From positions 1,634,001 to 1,698,000 of the forward strand of contig NW_027478160.1 of NCBI RefSeq assembly GCF_051020975.1: DNA of 64,000 bases, written 5' to 3'. Positions 38,201 through 49,459 of the stretch are shown here, one piece after another. A program made the position numbers and the translations under genes. The first letter of the stretch is position 1. Every line of letters begins with the position of its first letter. This DNA comes from Osmia lignaria lignaria. Lineage: Eukaryota; Arthropoda; Insecta; Hymenoptera; Megachilidae. A model generated the notes under the pieces. The model saw only the letters and a program-made list of their open reading frames with translations, did no database searches and was not told where the DNA came from.

Positions 38201-40630
38201 TGCGTAGTTCTCGAGATATATCAAGATATTTAAAAGTTCCGAAGCCGCACCAACATAATAGAGATACAGAAACACCGTGGCCCCTTTCTTTGAGATAACT
38301 CTGCACTAGTGCGAGCCGCAAATGCCACTTCCAGCTTAGCTGTGCAGAAGAAGAACAACAAGAAGAAGAAATATCTCGAAATATGTCCGTCAGGCCCCTT
38401 CCCTTGAGATAAATCTGCAAATATCTCGGAAACGAAGCGAGCTATGGCAAAATGTTAAGAGACCTTATTTGTAGAGAATTATGTTTCCTACAATTTATAT
38501 TCTATGATATTTTTTGATCAGAAGCGTAGTTTTCGAGATATATCGAGATATTTAAAAGTTCCGAAGCCGCACCAACATAATAGAGATACAGAAACACCGT
38601 GGCCCCTTTCTTTGAGATAACTCTGCACTAGTGCGAGCTGCAAATGCCACTTCCAGCTTAGCTGTGCAGAAGAAGAACAACAAGAAGAAGAAATATCTCG
38701 AAATATGTCCGTCAGGCCCCTTCCCTTGAGATAAATCTGCAAATATCTCGGAAACGAAGCGAGCTATGGCAAAATGTTAAGAGACCTTATTTGTAGAGAA
38801 TTATGTTTCCTACAATTTATATTCTATGATATTTTTTGATCAGAAGCGTAGTTTTCGAGATATATCGAGATATTTAAAAGTTCCGAAGCCGCACCAACAT
38901 AATAGAGATACAGAAACACCGTGGCCCCTTTCTTTGAGATAACTCTGCACTATTGCGAGCTGCAAATGCCACTTCCAGCTTAGCTGTGCAGAAGAAGAAC
39001 AACAAGAATAAGAAATATCTCGAAATATGTCCGTCAGGCCCCTTCCCTTGAGATAAATCTGCAAATATCTCGGAAACGAAGAGAGCTATGGCAAAATGTT
39101 AAGAGACCTTTTTTGTAGAGAATTAAGTTTCCTACAATTTATGTTCTATGATATTTTTTGATCAGAAGCGTAGTTTTCGAGATATATCGGGATATTTAAA
39201 AGTTCCGAAGCCGCACCAACATAATAGAGATACAGAAACACCGTGGCCCCTTTCTTAGAGATAACTTTGCACTATTGCGAGCTGTAAATGCCACTTTCAG
39301 CTTAGCTGTGCAGAAGAAGAACAACAAGAAGAAGAAATATCTCGAAATATGTCCGTCAGGCCCCTTCCCTTGAGATATATCTGCAAATATCTCGGAAACG
39401 AAGCGAGCTATGGCAAAATGTTAAGAGACCTTTTTTGTAGAGAATTATGTTTCCTACAATTTATGTTCTATGATATTTTTTGATCAGAAGCGTAGTTTTC
39501 GAGATATATCGAGATATTTAAAAGTTCCGAAGCCGCACCAACATAATAGAGATACAGAAACACCGTGGCCCCTTTCTTTGAGATAACTCTGCACTAGTGC
39601 GAGCCGCAAATGCCACTTCCAGCTTAGCTGTGCAGAAGAAGAACAACAAGAAGAAGAAATATCTCGAAATATGTCCGTCATGCCCCTTCCCTTGAGATAA
39701 ATCTGCAAATATCTCGGAAACGAAGCGAGCTATGGCAAAATGTTAAGAGACCTTTTTTGTAGAGAATTAAGTTTCCTACTTTTTATGTTCTATGATATTT
39801 TTTGATCAGATGCGTAGTTCTCGAGATATATCAAGATATTTAAAAGTTCCGAAGCCGCACCAACATAATAGAGATACAGAAACACCGTGGCCCCTTTCTT
39901 TGAGATAACGCTGCACTAGTGCGAGACGCAAATGCCCCTTCCAGCTTAGCTGTGCAGAAGAAGAACAACAAGAAGAAGAAATATCTCGAAATATGTCCGT
40001 TAGGCCCCTTCCCTTGAGATAAACCTGCAAATATCTCGGAAACGAAGCGAGCTATGGCAAAATGTTAAGAGACCTTTTTTGTAGAGAATTAAGTTTCCTA
40101 CTTTTTATGTTCTATGATATTTTTTGATCAGATGCGTAGTTCTCGAGATATATCAAGATATTTAAAAGTTCCGAAGCCGCACCAACATAATAGAGATACA
40201 GAAACACCGTGGCCCCTTTCTTTGAGATAACTCTGCACTAGTGCGAGCCGCAAATGCCACTTCCAGCTTAGCGGTGCAGAAGAAGAACAACAAGAAGAAG
40301 AAATATCTCGAAATATGTCCGTCAGGCCCCTTCCCTTGAGATAAATCTGCAAATATCTCGGAAACGAAGCGAGCTATGGCAAAATGTTAAGAGACCTTAT
40401 TTGTAGAGAATTATGTTTCCTACAATTTATATTCTATGATATTTTTTGATCAGAAGCGTAGTTTTCGAGATATATCGAGATATTTAAAAGTTCCGAAGCC
40501 GCACCAACATAATAGAGATACTGAAACACCGTGGCCCCTTTCTTTGAGATAACTGTGCACTAGTGCGAGCCGCAAATGCCACTTCCAGCTTAGCTGTGCA
40601 GAAGAAGAACAACAAGAAGAAGAAATATCT
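35100..40630. repeat. 11-monomer-spaced duplication (3542 bp)
   Basis: Six consecutive units at about 35.1-37.08 kb recur at 38.65-40.63 kb, 3542 bp (11 x 322) downstream. Markers in order are TTTATATTC with CAAGAATAAG and GAAGAGAGC, ATCGGGATATT with TTCTTAGAG and CACTTTCAGC, GTCATGCCCC, GAGACGCAAATGCCCC, TTAGCGGTGC, and GATACTGAAAC with ACTGTGCAC. The match ends inside the sixth unit, where GTCATGCCCC (37.1 kb) meets GTCAGGCCCC (40.6 kb). Confidence 0.85.
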
Positions 40631-41090
40631 CGAAATATGTCCGTCAGGCCCCTTCCCTTGATATAAATCTGCAAATATCTCGGAAACGAAGCGAGCTATG
40701 GCAAAATGTTAAGAGACCGTTTTTGTAGAGAATTAAGTTTCCTACTTTTTATGTTCTATGATATTTTTTGATCAGATGCGTAGTTCTCGAGATATATCAA
40801 GATATTTAAAAGTTCCGAAGCCGCACCAACATAATAGAGATACAGAAACACCGTGGCCCCTTTCTTTGAGATAACTCTGCACTATTGCGAGCTGCAAATG
40901 CCACTTCCAGCTTAGCTGTGCAGAAGAAGAACAACAAGAATAAGAAATATCTCGAAATATGTCCGTCAGGCCCCTTCCCTTGAGATAAATCTGCAAATAT
41001 CTCGGAAACGAAGAGAGCTATGGCAAAATGTTAAGAGACCTTTTCTGTAGAGAATTAAGTTTCCTACTTTTTATGTTCTATGATATTTTT

Positions 41091-41412
41091 TGATCAGATG
41101 CGTAGTTCTCGAGATATATCAAGATATTTAAAAGTTCCGAAGCCGCACCAACATAATAGAGATACAGAAACACCGTGGCCCCTTTCTTTGAGATAACTCT
41201 GCACTATTGCGAGCTGCAAATGCCACTTCCAGCTTAGCTGTGCAGAAGAAGAACAACAAGAAGAAGAAATATCTCGAAATATGTCCGTCAGGCCCCTTCC
41301 CTTGAGATAAATCTGCAAATATCTCGGAAACGAAGAGAGCTATGGCAAAATGTTAAGAGACCTTATTTGTAGAGAATTATGTTTCCTACAATTTATGTTC
41401 TATGATATTTTT
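41091..41412 (+). repeat. Representative type A monomer
   Basis: This is one complete 322-bp unit with the type A front end: TGATCAGATGCG, then TTCTCGAG (an XhoI hexamer) and ATCAAGATATTT. It carries the middle variant ACTATTGCGAGCTGC and the last-third variant GTCAGGCCCC. It differs from the consensus mainly by GAAGAGAGC instead of GAAGCGAGC near the end. Type A units are usually preceded by AATTAAGTTTCCTACTTTTT. They are found throughout the window, mixed with type B. Confidence 0.9.
41094..41318 (-). other. Recurrent 74-codon minus-strand open frame, probably not a gene
   Basis: Almost every monomer has the same 225-bp open frame on the minus strand; this is one typical copy. It begins at TTG, not ATG, and reads through the GAA tract as a serine/cysteine-rich stretch. 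I recognise no domain. Because 322 is not a multiple of 3, the frame cannot continue into the next monomer. About 13 of some 199 copies are broken by stops (near 2.5, 25.0, 26.6, 35.6 and 39.2 kb) or by frameshifts (six +1 units, a deletion near 26.1 kb, a deletion near 54.4 kb). Most variants change amino acids (for example Gln-Leu-Ala-Ile versus Arg-Leu-Ala-Leu). I therefore treat it as a by-product of monomer homogeneity, not as a coding sequence. Confidence 0.7.
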
Positions 41413-43599
41413 TGATCAGAAGCGTAGTTTTCGAGATATATCGAGATATTTAAAAGTTCCGAAGCCGCACCAACATAATAGAGATACAGAAACACCGTGG
41501 CCCCTTTCTTTGAGATAACGCTGCACTAGTGCGAGCCGCAAATGCCACTTCCAGCTTAGCTGTGCAGAAGAAGAACAACAAGAAGAAGAAATATCTCGAA
41601 ATATGTCCGTCAGGCCCCTTCCCTTCAGATAAATCTGCAAATATCTCGGAAACGAAGCGAGCTATGGCAAAATGTTAAGAGACCTTTTTTGTAGAGAATT
41701 ATGTTTCCTACTTTTTATGTTCTGTGATATTTTTTGATCAGACGCGTAGTTCTCGAGATATATCAAGATATTTAAAAGTTCCGAAGCCGCACCAACATAA
41801 TACAGATACAGAAACACCGTGGCCCCTTTCTTTGAGATAACTCTGCACTATTGCGAGCTGCAAATGCCACTTCCAGCTTAGCTGTGCAGAAGAAGAACAA
41901 CAAGAAGAAGAAATATCTCGAAATATGTCCGTCATGCCCCTTCCCTTGAGATAAATCTGCAAATATCTCGGAAACGAAGCGAGCTTTGGCAAAATGTTAA
42001 GAGACCTTTTTTGTAGAGAATTAAGTTTCCTACTTTTTATGTTCTATGATATTTTTTGATCAGATGCGTAGTTCTCGAGATATATCGAGATATTTAAAAG
42101 TTCCGAAGCCGCACCAACATAATAGAGATACAGAAACACCGTGGCCCCTTTCTTTGAGATAACTCTGCACTAGTGCGAGCCGCAAATGCCACTTCCAGCT
42201 TAGCTGTGCAGAAGAAGAACAACAAGAAGAAGAAATATCTCGAAATATGTCCGTCAGGCCCCTTCCCTTGAGATAAATCTGCAAATATCTCGGAAACGAA
42301 GAGAGCTATGGCAAAATGTTAAGAGACCTTTTCTGTAGAGAATTAAGTTTCCTACTTTTTATGTTCTATGATATTTTTTGATCAGATGCGTAGTTCTCGA
42401 GATATATCAAGATATTTAAAAGTTCCGAAGCCGCACCAACATAATAGAGATACAGAAACACCGTGGCCCCTTTCTTTGAGATAACTCTGCACTATTGCGA
42501 GCTGCAAATGCCACTTCCAGCTTAGCTGTGCAGAAGAAGAACAACAAGAAGAAGAAATATCTCGAAATATGTCCGTCAGGCCCCTTCCCTTGAGATAAAT
42601 CTGCAAATATCTCGGAAACGAAGAGAGCTATGGCAAAATGTTAAGAGACCTTATTTGTAGAGAATTATGTTTCCTACAATTTATGTTCTATGATATTTTT
42701 TGATCAGAAGCGTAGTTTTCGAGATATATCGAGATATTTAAAAGTTCCGAAGCCGCACCAACATAATAGAGATACAGAAACACCGTGGCCCCTTTCTTTG
42801 AGATAACGCTGCACTAGTGCGAGCCGCAAATGCCACTTCCAGCTTAGCTGTGCAGAAGAAGAACAACAAGAAGAAGAAATATCTCGAAATATGTCCGTCA
42901 GGCCCCTTCCCTTCAGATAAATCTGCAAATATCTCGGAAACGAAGCGAGCTATGGCAAAATGTTAAGAGACCTTTTTTGTAGAGAATTATGTTTCCTACT
43001 TTTTATGTTCTGTGATATTTTTTGATCAGACGCGTAGTTCTCGAGATATATCAAGATATTTAAAAGTTCCGAAGCCGCACCAACATAATACAGATACAGA
43101 AACACCGTGGCCCCTTTCTTTGAGATAACTCTGCACTATTGCGAGCTGCAAATGCCACTTCCAGCTTAGCTGTGCAGAAGAAGAACAACAAGAAGAAGAA
43201 ATATCTCGAAATATGTCCGTCATGCCCCTTCCCTTGAGATAAATCTGCAAATATCTCGGAAACGAAGCGAGCTTTGGCAAAATGTTAAGAGACCTTTTTT
43301 GTAGAGAATTAAGTTTCCTACTTTTTATGTTCTATGATATTTTTTGATCAGATGCGTAGTTCTCGAGATATATCGAGATATTTAAAAGTTCCGAAGCCGC
43401 ACCAACATAATAGAGATACAGAAACACCGTGGCCCCTTTCTTTGAGATAACTCTGCACTAGTGCGAGCCGCAAATGCCACTTCCAGCTTAGCTGTGCAGA
43501 AGAAGAACAACAAGAAGAAGAAATATCTCGAAATATGTCCGTCAGGCCCCTTCCCTTGAGATAAATCTGCAAATATCTCGGAAACGAAGCGAGCTATGG

Positions 43600-46030
43600 C
43601 AAAATGTTAAGAGACCTTTTTTGTAGAGAATTAGGTTTCCTACTTTTTATGGTCTATGATATTTTTTGATCAGATGCGTAGTTCTCGAGATATATCAAGA
43701 TATTTAAAAGTTCCGAAGCCGCACCAACATAATAGAGATACAGAAACACCGTGGCCCCTTTCTTTGAGATAACTCTGCACTAGTGCGAGCCGCAAATGCC
43801 ACTTCCAGCTTAGCTGTGCAGAAGAAGAACAACAAGAAGAAGAAATATCTCGAAATATGTCCGTCAGGCCCCTTCCCTTGAGATAAATCTGCAAATATCT
43901 CGGAAACGAAGCGAGCTATGGCAAAATGTTAAGAGACCTTTTTTGTAGAGAATTAAGTTTCCTACTTTTTATGGTCTATGATATTTTTTGATCAGATGCG
44001 TAGTTCTCGAGATATATCAAGATATTTAAAAGTTCCGAAGCCGCACCAACATAATAGAGATACAGAAACACCGTGGCCCCTTTCTTTGAGATAACTCTGC
44101 ACTAGTGCGAGCCGCAAATGCCACTTCCAGCTTAGCTGTGCAGAAGAAGAACAACAAGAAGAAGAAATATCGCGAAATATGTCCGTCAGGCCCCTTCCCT
44201 TGAGATAAATCTGCAAATATCTCGGAAACGAAGCGAGCTATGGCAAAATGTTAAGAGACCCTTTTTGTAGAGAATTAAGTTTCCTACTTTTTATGGTCTA
44301 TGATATTTTTTGATCAAATGCGTAGTTCTCGAGATATATCAAGATATTTAAAAGTTCCGAAGCCGCACCAACATAATAGAGATACAGAAACACCGTGGCC
44401 CCTTTCCTTGAGATAACTCTGCACTAGTGCGAGCCGCAAATGCCACTTCCAGCTTAGCTGTGCAGAAGAAGAACAACAAGAAGAAGAAATATCTCGAAAT
44501 ATGTCCGTCAGGCCCCTTCCCTTGAGATAAATCTGCAAATATCTCGGAAACGAAGCGAGCTATGGCAAAATGTTAAGAGACCTTATTTGTAGAGAATTAT
44601 GTTTCCTACAATTTATATTCTATGATATTTTTTGATCAGAAGCGTAGTTTTCGAGATATATCGAGATATTTAAAAGTTCCGAAGCCGCACCAACATAATA
44701 GAGATACAGAAACACCGTGGCCCCTTTCTTTGAGATAACTCTGCACTAGTGCGAGCTGCAAATGCCACTTCCAGCTTAGCTGTGCAGAAGAAGAACAACA
44801 AGAAGAAGAAATATCTCGAAATATGTCCGTCAGGCCCCTTCCCTTGAGATAAATCTGCAAATATCTCGGAAACGAAGCGAGCTATGGCAAAATGTTAAGA
44901 GACCTTTTTTGTAGAGAATTAGGTTTCCTACTTTTTATGGTCTATGATATTTTTTGATCAGATGCGTAGTTCTCGAGATATATCAAGATATTTAAAAGTT
45001 CCGAAGCCGCACCAACATAATAGAGATACAGAAACACCGTGGCCCCTTTCTTTGAGATAACTCTGCACTAGTGCGAGCCGCAAATGCCACTTCCAGCTTA
45101 GCTGTGCAGAAGAAGAACAACAAGAAGAAGAAATATCTCGAAATATGTCCGTCAGGCCCCTTCCCTTGAGATAAATCTGCAAATATCTCGGAAACGAAGC
45201 GAGCTATGGCAAAATGTTAAGAGACCTTTTTTGTAGAGAATTAAGTTTCCTACTTTTTATGGTCTATGATATTTTTTGATCAGATGCGTAGTTCTCGAGA
45301 TATATCAAGATATTTAAAAGTTCCGAAGCCGCACCAACATAATAGAGATACAGAAACACCGTGGCCCCTTTCTTTGAGATAACTCTGCACTAGTGCGAGC
45401 CGCAAATGCCACTTCCAGCTTAGCTGTGCAGAAGAAGAACAACAAGAAGAAGAAATATCGCGAAATATGTCCGTCAGGCCCCTTCCCTTGAGATAAATCT
45501 GCAAATATCTCGGAAACGAAGCGAGCTATGGCAAAATGTTAAGAGACCCTTTTTGTAGAGAATTAAGTTTCCTACTTTTTATGGTCTATGATATTTTTTG
45601 ATCAAATGCGTAGTTCTCGAGATATATCAAGATATTTAAAAGTTCCGAAGCCGCACCAACATAATAGAGATACAGAAACACCGTGGCCCCTTTCTTTGAG
45701 ATAACTCTGCACTAGTGCGAGCCGCAAATGCCACTTCCAGCTTAGCTGTGCAGAAGAAGAACAACAAGAAAAAGAAATATCTCGAAATATGTCCGTCAGG
45801 CCCCTTCCCTTGAGATAAATCTGCAAATATCTCGGAAACGAAGCGAGCTATGGCAAAATGTTAAGAGACCTTATTTGTAGAGAATTATGTTTCCTACAAT
45901 TTATATTCTATGATATTTTTTGATCAGAAGCGTAGTTTTCGAGATATATCGAGATATTTAAAAGTTCCGAAGCCGCACCAACATAATAGAGATACAGAAA
46001 CACCGTGGCCCCTTTCTTTGAGATAACTCT
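43600..46030. repeat. Adjacent 4-monomer tandem duplication carrying GATCAAATGCG
   Basis: AATTAGGTTTCC with TTTATGGTC, AATATCGCGAAATATG, GACCCTTTTTG, TTTGATCAAATGCG and TTTATATTC all recur 1288 bp apart, at 43.6-44.74 and 44.9-46.03 kb. The match ends inside the unit at 45921, where ACTAGTGCGAGCTGC meets ACTATTGCGAGCTGC. The first copy is itself the downstream copy of the 19-monomer duplication, so this event came later or reused the same block. Confidence 0.85.
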
Positions 46031-48750
46031 GCACTATTGCGAGCTGCAAATGCCACTTCCAGCTTAGCTGTGCAGAAGAAGAACAACAAGAATAAGAAAT
46101 ATCTCGAAATATGTCCGTTAGGCCCCTTCCCTTGAGATAAACCTGCAAATATCTCGGAAACGAAGCGAGCTATGGCAAAATGTTAAGAGACCTTTTTTGT
46201 AGAGAATTAAGTTTCCTACTTTTTATGTTCTATGATATTTTTTGATCAGATGCGTAGTTCTCGAGATATATCAAGATATTTAAAAGTTCCGAAGCCGCAC
46301 CAACATAATAGAGATACAGAAACACCGTGGCCCCTTTCTTTGAGATAACTCTGCACTAGTGCGAGCCGCAAATGCCACTTCCAGCTTAGCGGTGCAGAAG
46401 AAGAACAACAAGAAGAAGAAATATCTCGAAATATGTCCGTCAGGCCCCTTCCCTTGAGATAAATCTGCAAATATCTCGGAAACGAAGCGAGCTATGGCAA
46501 AATGTTAAGAGACCTTATTTGTAGAGAATTATGTTTCCTACAATTTATGTTCTATGATATTTTTTGATCAGAAGCGTAGTTTTCGAGATATATCGAGATA
46601 TTTAAAAGTTCCGAAGCCGCACCAACATAATAGAGATACAGAAACACCGTGGCCCCTTTCTTTGAGATAACGCTGCACTAGTGCGAGCCGCAAATGCCAC
46701 TTCCAGCTTAGCTGTGCAGAAGAAGAACAACAAGAAGAAGAAATATCTCGAAATATGTCCGTCAGGCCCCTTCCCTTCAGATAAATCTGCAAATATCTCG
46801 GAAACGAAGCGAGCTATGTCAAAATGTTAAGAGACCTTTTTTGTAGAGAATTATGTTTCCTACTTTTTATGTTCTATGATATTTTTTGATCAGACGCGTA
46901 GTTCTCGAGATATATCAAGATATTTAAAAGTTCCGAAGCCGCACCAACATAATAGAGATACAGAAACACCGTGGCCCCTTTCTTTGAGATAACTCTGCAC
47001 TAGTGCGAGCCGCAAATGCCACTTCCAGCTTAGCGGTGCAGAAGAAGAACAACAAGAAGAAGAAATATCTCGAAATATGTCCGTCAGGCCCCTTCCCTTG
47101 AGATAAATCTGCAAATATCTCGGAAACGAAGCGAGCTATGGCAAAATGTTAAGAGACCCTTTTTGTAGAGAATTAAGTTTCCTACTTTTTATGGTCTATG
47201 ATATTTTTTGATCAAATGCGTAGTTCTCGAGATATATCAAGATATTTAAAAGTTCCGAAGCCGCACCAACATAATAGAGATACAGAAACACCGTGGCCCC
47301 TTTCTTTGAGATAACTCTGCACTAGTGCGAGCCGCAAATGCCACTTCCAGCTTAGCTGTGCAGAAGAAGAACAACAAGAAGAAGAAATATCTCGAAATAT
47401 GTCCGTCAGGCCCCTTCCCTTGAGATAAATCTGCAAATATCTCGGAAACGAAGCGAGCTATGGCAAAATGTTAAGAGACCTTATTTGTAGAGAATTATGT
47501 TTCCTACAATTTATATTCTATGATATTTTTTGATCAGAAGCGTAGTTTTCGAGATATATCGAGATATTTAAAAGTTCCGAAGCCGCACCAACATAATGGA
47601 GATACAGAAACACCGTGGCCCCTTTCTTTGAGATAACTCTGCACTATTGCGAGCTGCAAATGCCACTTCCAGCTTAGCTGTGCAGAAGAAGAACAACAAG
47701 AATAAGAAATATCTCGAAATATGTCCGTTAGGCCCCTTCCCTTGAGATAAACCTGCAAATATCTCGGAAACGAAGCGAGCTATGGCAAAATGTTAAGAGA
47801 CCTTTTTTGTAGAGAATTAAGTTTCCTACTTTTTATGTTCTATGATATTTTTTGATCAGATGCGTAGTTCTCGAGATATATCAAGATATTTAAAAGTTCC
47901 GAAGCCGCACCAACATAATAGAGATACAGAAACACCGTGGCCCCTTTCTTTGAGATAACTCTGCACTAGTGCGAGCCGCAAATGCCACTTCCAGCTTAGC
48001 GGTGCAGAAGAAGAACAACAAGAAGAAGAAATATCTCGAAATATGTCCGTCAGGCCCCTTCCCTTGAGATAAATCTGCAAATATCTCGGAAACGAAGCGA
48101 GCTATGGCAAAATGTTAAGAGACCTTATTTGTAGAGAATTATGTTTCCTACAATTTATGTTCTATGATATTTTTTGATCAGAAGCGTAGTATTCGAGATA
48201 TATCGAGATATTTAAAAGTTCCGAAGCCGCACCAACATAATAGAGATACAGAAACACCGTGGCCCCTTTCTTTGAGATAACGCTGCACTAGTGCGAGCCG
48301 CAAATGCCACTTCCAGCTTAGCTGTGCAGAAGAAGAACAACAAGAAGAAGAAATATCTCGAAATATGTCCGTCAGGCCCCTTCCCTTCAGATAAATCTGC
48401 AAATATCTCGGAAACGAAGCGAGCTATGTCAAAATGTTAAGAGACCTTTTTTGTAGAGAATTATGTTTCCTACTTTTTATGTTCTATGATATTTTTTGAT
48501 CAGACGCGTAGTTCTCGAGATATATCAAGATATTTAAAAGTTCCGAAGCCGCACCAACATAATAGAGATACAGAAACACCGTGGCCCCTTTCTTTGAGAT
48601 AACTCTGCACTAGTGCGAGCCGCAAATGCCACTTCCAGCTTAGCGGTGCAGAAGAAGAACAACAAGAAGAAGAAATATCTCGAAATATGTCCGTCAGGCC
48701 CCTTCCCTTGAGATAAATCTGCAAATATCTCGGAAACGAAGCGAGCTATG
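45500..48750. repeat. Adjacent 5-monomer tandem duplication (1610 bp)
   Basis: About 45.50-47.14 kb is followed by a copy at 47.15-48.75 kb. Markers in order are GACCCTTTTTG, TTTGATCAAATGCG, TTTATATTC with CAAGAATAAG and AAACCTGC, TTAGCGGTGC, AACGCTGC with CCCTTCAGATAA and TATGTCAAAATG, and GACGCG with a second TTAGCGGTGC. Copies differ by few bases, such as GAAAAAGAAAT (45.77 kb) and ATAATGGAG (47.6 kb). Confidence 0.87.
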
Positions 48751-49459
48751 GCAAAATGTTAAGAGACCTTATTTGTAGAGAATTATGTTTCCTACAATTT
48801 ATGTTCTATGATATTTTTTGATCAGAAGCGTAGTTTTCGAGATATATCGAGATATTTAAAAGTTCCGAAGCCGCACCAACATAATAGAGATACAGAAACA
48901 CCGTGGCCCCTTTCTTTGAGATAACTGTGCACTAGTGCGAGCCGCAAATGCCACTTCCAGCTTAGCTGTGCAGAAGAAGAACAACAAGAAGAAGAAATAT
49001 CTCGAAATATGTCCGTCAGGCCCCTTCCCTTCAGATAAATCTGCAAATATCTCGGAAACGAAGCGAGCTATGGCAAAATGTTAAGAGACCTTTTTTGTAG
49101 AGAATTAAGTTTCCTACTTTTTATGTTCTATGATATTTTTTGATCAGACGCGTAGTTCTCGAGATATATCAAGATATTTAAAAGTTCCGAAGCCGCACCA
49201 ACATAATAGAGATACAGAAACACCGTGGCCCCCTTCTTTGAGATAACTCTGCACTAGTGCGAGCCGCAAATGCCACTTCCAGCTTAGCTGTGCAGAAGAA
49301 GAACAACAAGAAGAAGAAATATCTCGAAATATGTCCGTCATGCCCCTTCCCTTGAGATAAATCTGCAAATATCTCGGAAACGAAGCGAGCTATGGCAAAA
49401 TGTTAAGAGACCTTTTTTGTAGAGAATTAAGTTTCCTACTTTTTATGTTCTATGATATT

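Larger units (their letters stand above)
40980..43560. repeat. Adjacent 4-monomer tandem duplication (1288 bp)
   Basis: About 40.98-42.26 kb is followed directly by a copy at 42.27-43.56 kb. Both copies carry, in order, GAAGAGAGC with GACCTTTTCTG, an ACTATTGCGAGCTGC unit, a type B unit with AACGCTGC and CCCTTCAGATAA, TTCTGTGATATT with GACGCG and TACAGATACAG, GTCATGCCCC with GAGCTTTGG, and the hybrid front unit. The match ends at GAAGAGAGC (42.3 kb) versus GAAGCGAGC (43.6 kb). Confidence 0.87.
37100..44750. repeat. 19-monomer-spaced duplication (6118 bp)
   Basis: About 37.10-38.63 kb recurs at 43.22-44.75 kb. Markers are GTCATGCCCC with GAGCTTTGG, the A/B hybrid front unit, AATTAGGTTTCC with TTTATGGTC, AATATCGCGAAATATG, GACCCTTTTTG and TTTGATCAAATGCG (about 38192 and 44310), then TTTATATTC with ACTAGTGCGAGCTGC. 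Confidence 0.82.
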
